Origin: Bradyrhizobium sp. JYMT SZCCT0428
GTDB taxonomy: Bacteria; Pseudomonadota; Alphaproteobacteria; Rhizobiales; Xanthobacteraceae
Length of the DNA stretch: 64,000 bases
Direction: 5' to 3'
Assembly (NCBI RefSeq): GCF_018131075.1
Contig: NZ_JAFCLS010000010.1
Location: forward strand, 124,001 to 188,000
Shown: positions 62,079 to 64,000 of the stretch, in pieces
How positions within the stretch are numbered: the stretch's first letter is position 1
How the letters are laid out: each line of letters starts with the position of its first letter
The notes under the pieces: generated by a model
Told to the model about the DNA's origin: nothing
Seen by the model: only the letters and a program-made list of their open reading frames with translations
Databases searched by the model: none
Translations under genes and position numbers: made by a program

Positions 62079-63455
62079 ATGAGAGAAAACCTGCATCGCT
62101 TCTTTCGTGCGGCGCGGGGCGCAGGCGTCAGGCTCTCGCCGGCCGAAAGCATCGATGCGATGCGCGCGGTCTCCAAGGTCGGCTTCAGCGACCGCACCGT
62201 CCTGCGCGACACCTTCCTCCTCACGCTCGCCAAGACCCAGGACGAGAAGAAAGCGCTCGGCGCCTGTTTTGATCTGTTCTTCGATCAGCCCGAGCCGGCG
62301 CCACCACCTTCCGACGAGAGCGAGACGGATGAGTCCGACACGCTGGAATCCGGAGCGGCCTCCGATGCGCAAGGCGACGCCGATGGCGGCGACCAGGCCC
62401 AGGATCTCGGCCAACTCGCGCAGATGCTGCTGTCGCAGGACCGCAACGCGATGGCGGCTGCCATCGCCAACGCTTCGAATGCCGCATATCTGTCCGACAT
62501 CCGCTACTTCACGCAGCGCGGCATCTTCTCGGGCCGCATCCTCGACCAGATGGGCATCCAGCGCCTGCGCGACGACCTAGACGCACTGACCGCGACTAAT
62601 CCCGCCTTGGCGGAACGGCTGCAGACGGCGCTGGACGGCTTGCGTGACACCGTGCGCGAAACCGTCTCGCAGGCCTTGATGCTGTACGGCCGCGAGGAAG
62701 CCGAGAACCTGCGCAACGAGATTTTGCGCAACGCGCCGCTGTCGCGGATCGAGCCGCGGCAGGTCGCGCAGATGCGGGTTCTGATCCGCCAGATCGCTCG
62801 CCGCCTGCGCGAGCGTTACAGCAAGCCGCGCAAGCGCCAGCGCCGCGGCCATCTCGACGTACGCCGGACCATTCGGCGCAACGCCGCCTGGGGCGGTGTG
62901 CCGTTCCTCACCGCATGGAAACGACGCCACCGCGACAAGCCAAAGATTATCGCACTCTGCGACGTCTCGGGTTCGGTGGCGCGGGTATCCGATTTCTTCC
63001 TGCTGCTGATCCACAGCCTGCACGAGGTGGTCTCGGATGTCCGCTCGTTCGCCTTCTCCGGACATTTGATCGAGGTCAGCGACATCCTGGAATCCAAATC
63101 GCCTGAAGAGGCGATGGCCGAAATCATGTCCAAGGTCGGCTTCGGCTCGTCGGATTACGGTAATTCCTTTGCCGACTTCGAGCATGAATGGATGAACGCG
63201 ATCACGCCGCAGACCACGGTGATCATTCTCGGCGATGCCCGCAGCAACAATCTCGATCCTCGCGCCGACATTCTGCGTCGGGTCGGCGAGCGATCGAAGC
63301 GGCTGGTGTGGCTCAACCCCGAGGGGCGCATGGCCTGGGGCTGGGGCGATTCGGAAATGCCGCGTTATTCGACCTTCTGCACCGTCGTGCGGCAATGCGC
63401 CACCGCGCAGCAGCTGGAACGCGCAGTGTCGGATATCGTGGCGAGCTATCAGTAG
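62079..63455 (+). CDS. VWA-domain protein of the CoxE-like family
   Basis: 458 residues. The N-terminal part (RFFRAARGAGVRLSPAESIDAMRAV) is the typical start of CoxE-like proteins. An acidic, low-complexity linker (about residues 70-110, rich in D, E, S and Q) follows, then a basic region (SKPRKRQRRGHLD) and the von Willebrand A domain with MIDAS CDVSGSVARVSDFFLLLI and the late ILGDARSNNLDPRAD. It partners the MoxR ATPase upstream; such pairs mature metalloenzymes such as CO dehydrogenase in Cox systems. No molybdenum hydroxylase genes are nearby, so the target is unknown. Confidence 0.92.
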   Translation: MRENLHRFFRAARGAGVRLSPAESIDAMRAVSKVGFSDRTVLRDTFLLTLAKTQDEKKALGACFDLFFDQPEPAPPPSDESETDESDTLESGAASDAQGDADGGDQAQDLGQLAQMLLSQDRNAMAAAIANASNAAYLSDIRYFTQRGIFSGRILDQMGIQRLRDDLDALTATNPALAERLQTALDGLRDTVRETVSQALMLYGREEAENLRNEILRNAPLSRIEPRQVAQMRVLIRQIARRLRERYSKPRKRQRRGHLDVRRTIRRNAAWGGVPFLTAWKRRHRDKPKIIALCDVSGSVARVSDFFLLLIHSLHEVVSDVRSFAFSGHLIEVSDILESKSPEEAMAEIMSKVGFGSSDYGNSFADFEHEWMNAITPQTTVIILGDARSNNLDPRADILRRVGERSKRLVWLNPEGRMAWGWGDSEMPRYSTFCTVVRQCATAQQLERAVSDIVASYQ

Positions 63456-63537
63456 TTCCACCCTAAGGCGCCTGAATCCTGTATTGTTCGTCTCGCGCAC
63501 CCGATTCCCGCCTGTTGACCCCGTTTTGAAGCCGATA

Positions 63538-64000
<463 letters not shown>

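Overview
The window looks like chromosomal DNA of a Bradyrhizobium-type alphaproteobacterium (order Hyphomicrobiales). This rests on the uniformly high-GC coding style, many transport and acyl-CoA catabolism genes, GTG/TTG starts, and several families of dispersed intergenic inverted repeats of the kind known from Bradyrhizobium and Rhodopseudomonas. I see no rRNA, tRNA, CRISPR array, insertion sequence or prophage. The genus is inferred, not proven.

Layout. 0.2-9.3 kb: an MFS transporter, an N-acyl-D-amino-acid deacylase, a tiny exported protein, an unrecognised 430-residue protein, a small beta-barrel-like exported protein, then a minus-strand run of MFS transporter, exported protein of unknown function and N-acetylmuramoyl-L-alanine amidase. 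9.6-13.8 kb: an ABC ATPase, an FtsX-type permease and a Tat-exported AttH/lipocalin-like protein, tightly coupled. 13.9-20.3 kb: a MAPEG protein, an orphan branched-chain-type binding protein, and an RND efflux pump with its lipoprotein adaptor but no outer-membrane channel.

21.0-30.6 kb is the most unusual block. It holds a giant secreted-protein gene (about 2,316 residues if three single-base indels are repaired) with seven near-identical ~100-residue repeats, cadherin-like units, a beta-helix, a metzincin-type protease motif HExxHxxGxxH and a terminal RTX-like patch. Three tail-collar (microcystin-dependent-protein type) genes follow, the middle one also frameshifted, then a GNAT acetyltransferase and a convergent small protein. 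A repeat-rich 1.1-kb stretch without genes follows.

31.7-40.3 kb: an iron-type alcohol dehydrogenase/maleylacetate reductase, an acyl-CoA synthetase and a complete Dpp/Opp-type ABC importer. 40.5-52.6 kb: a biotin-dependent acyl-CoA carboxylase pair, a BKACE enzyme, an AraC regulator, a GST-like protein, two acyl-CoA dehydrogenases, a second orphan binding protein and another acyl-CoA ligase. These would import carboxylic acids, activate them to CoA esters and oxidise, carboxylate or cleave them.

52.7-64 kb: a cold-shock protein, an XRE-type regulator divergent from a VIT/von Willebrand-A protein with a C-terminal LPKTA sorting signal, and directly downstream its class GN sortase. Then come an ADP-forming acyl-CoA synthetase, a trypsin-like protease, a HAD hydrolase, a MoxR ATPase/VWA pair, and the 5' part of recQ, cut by the window end.
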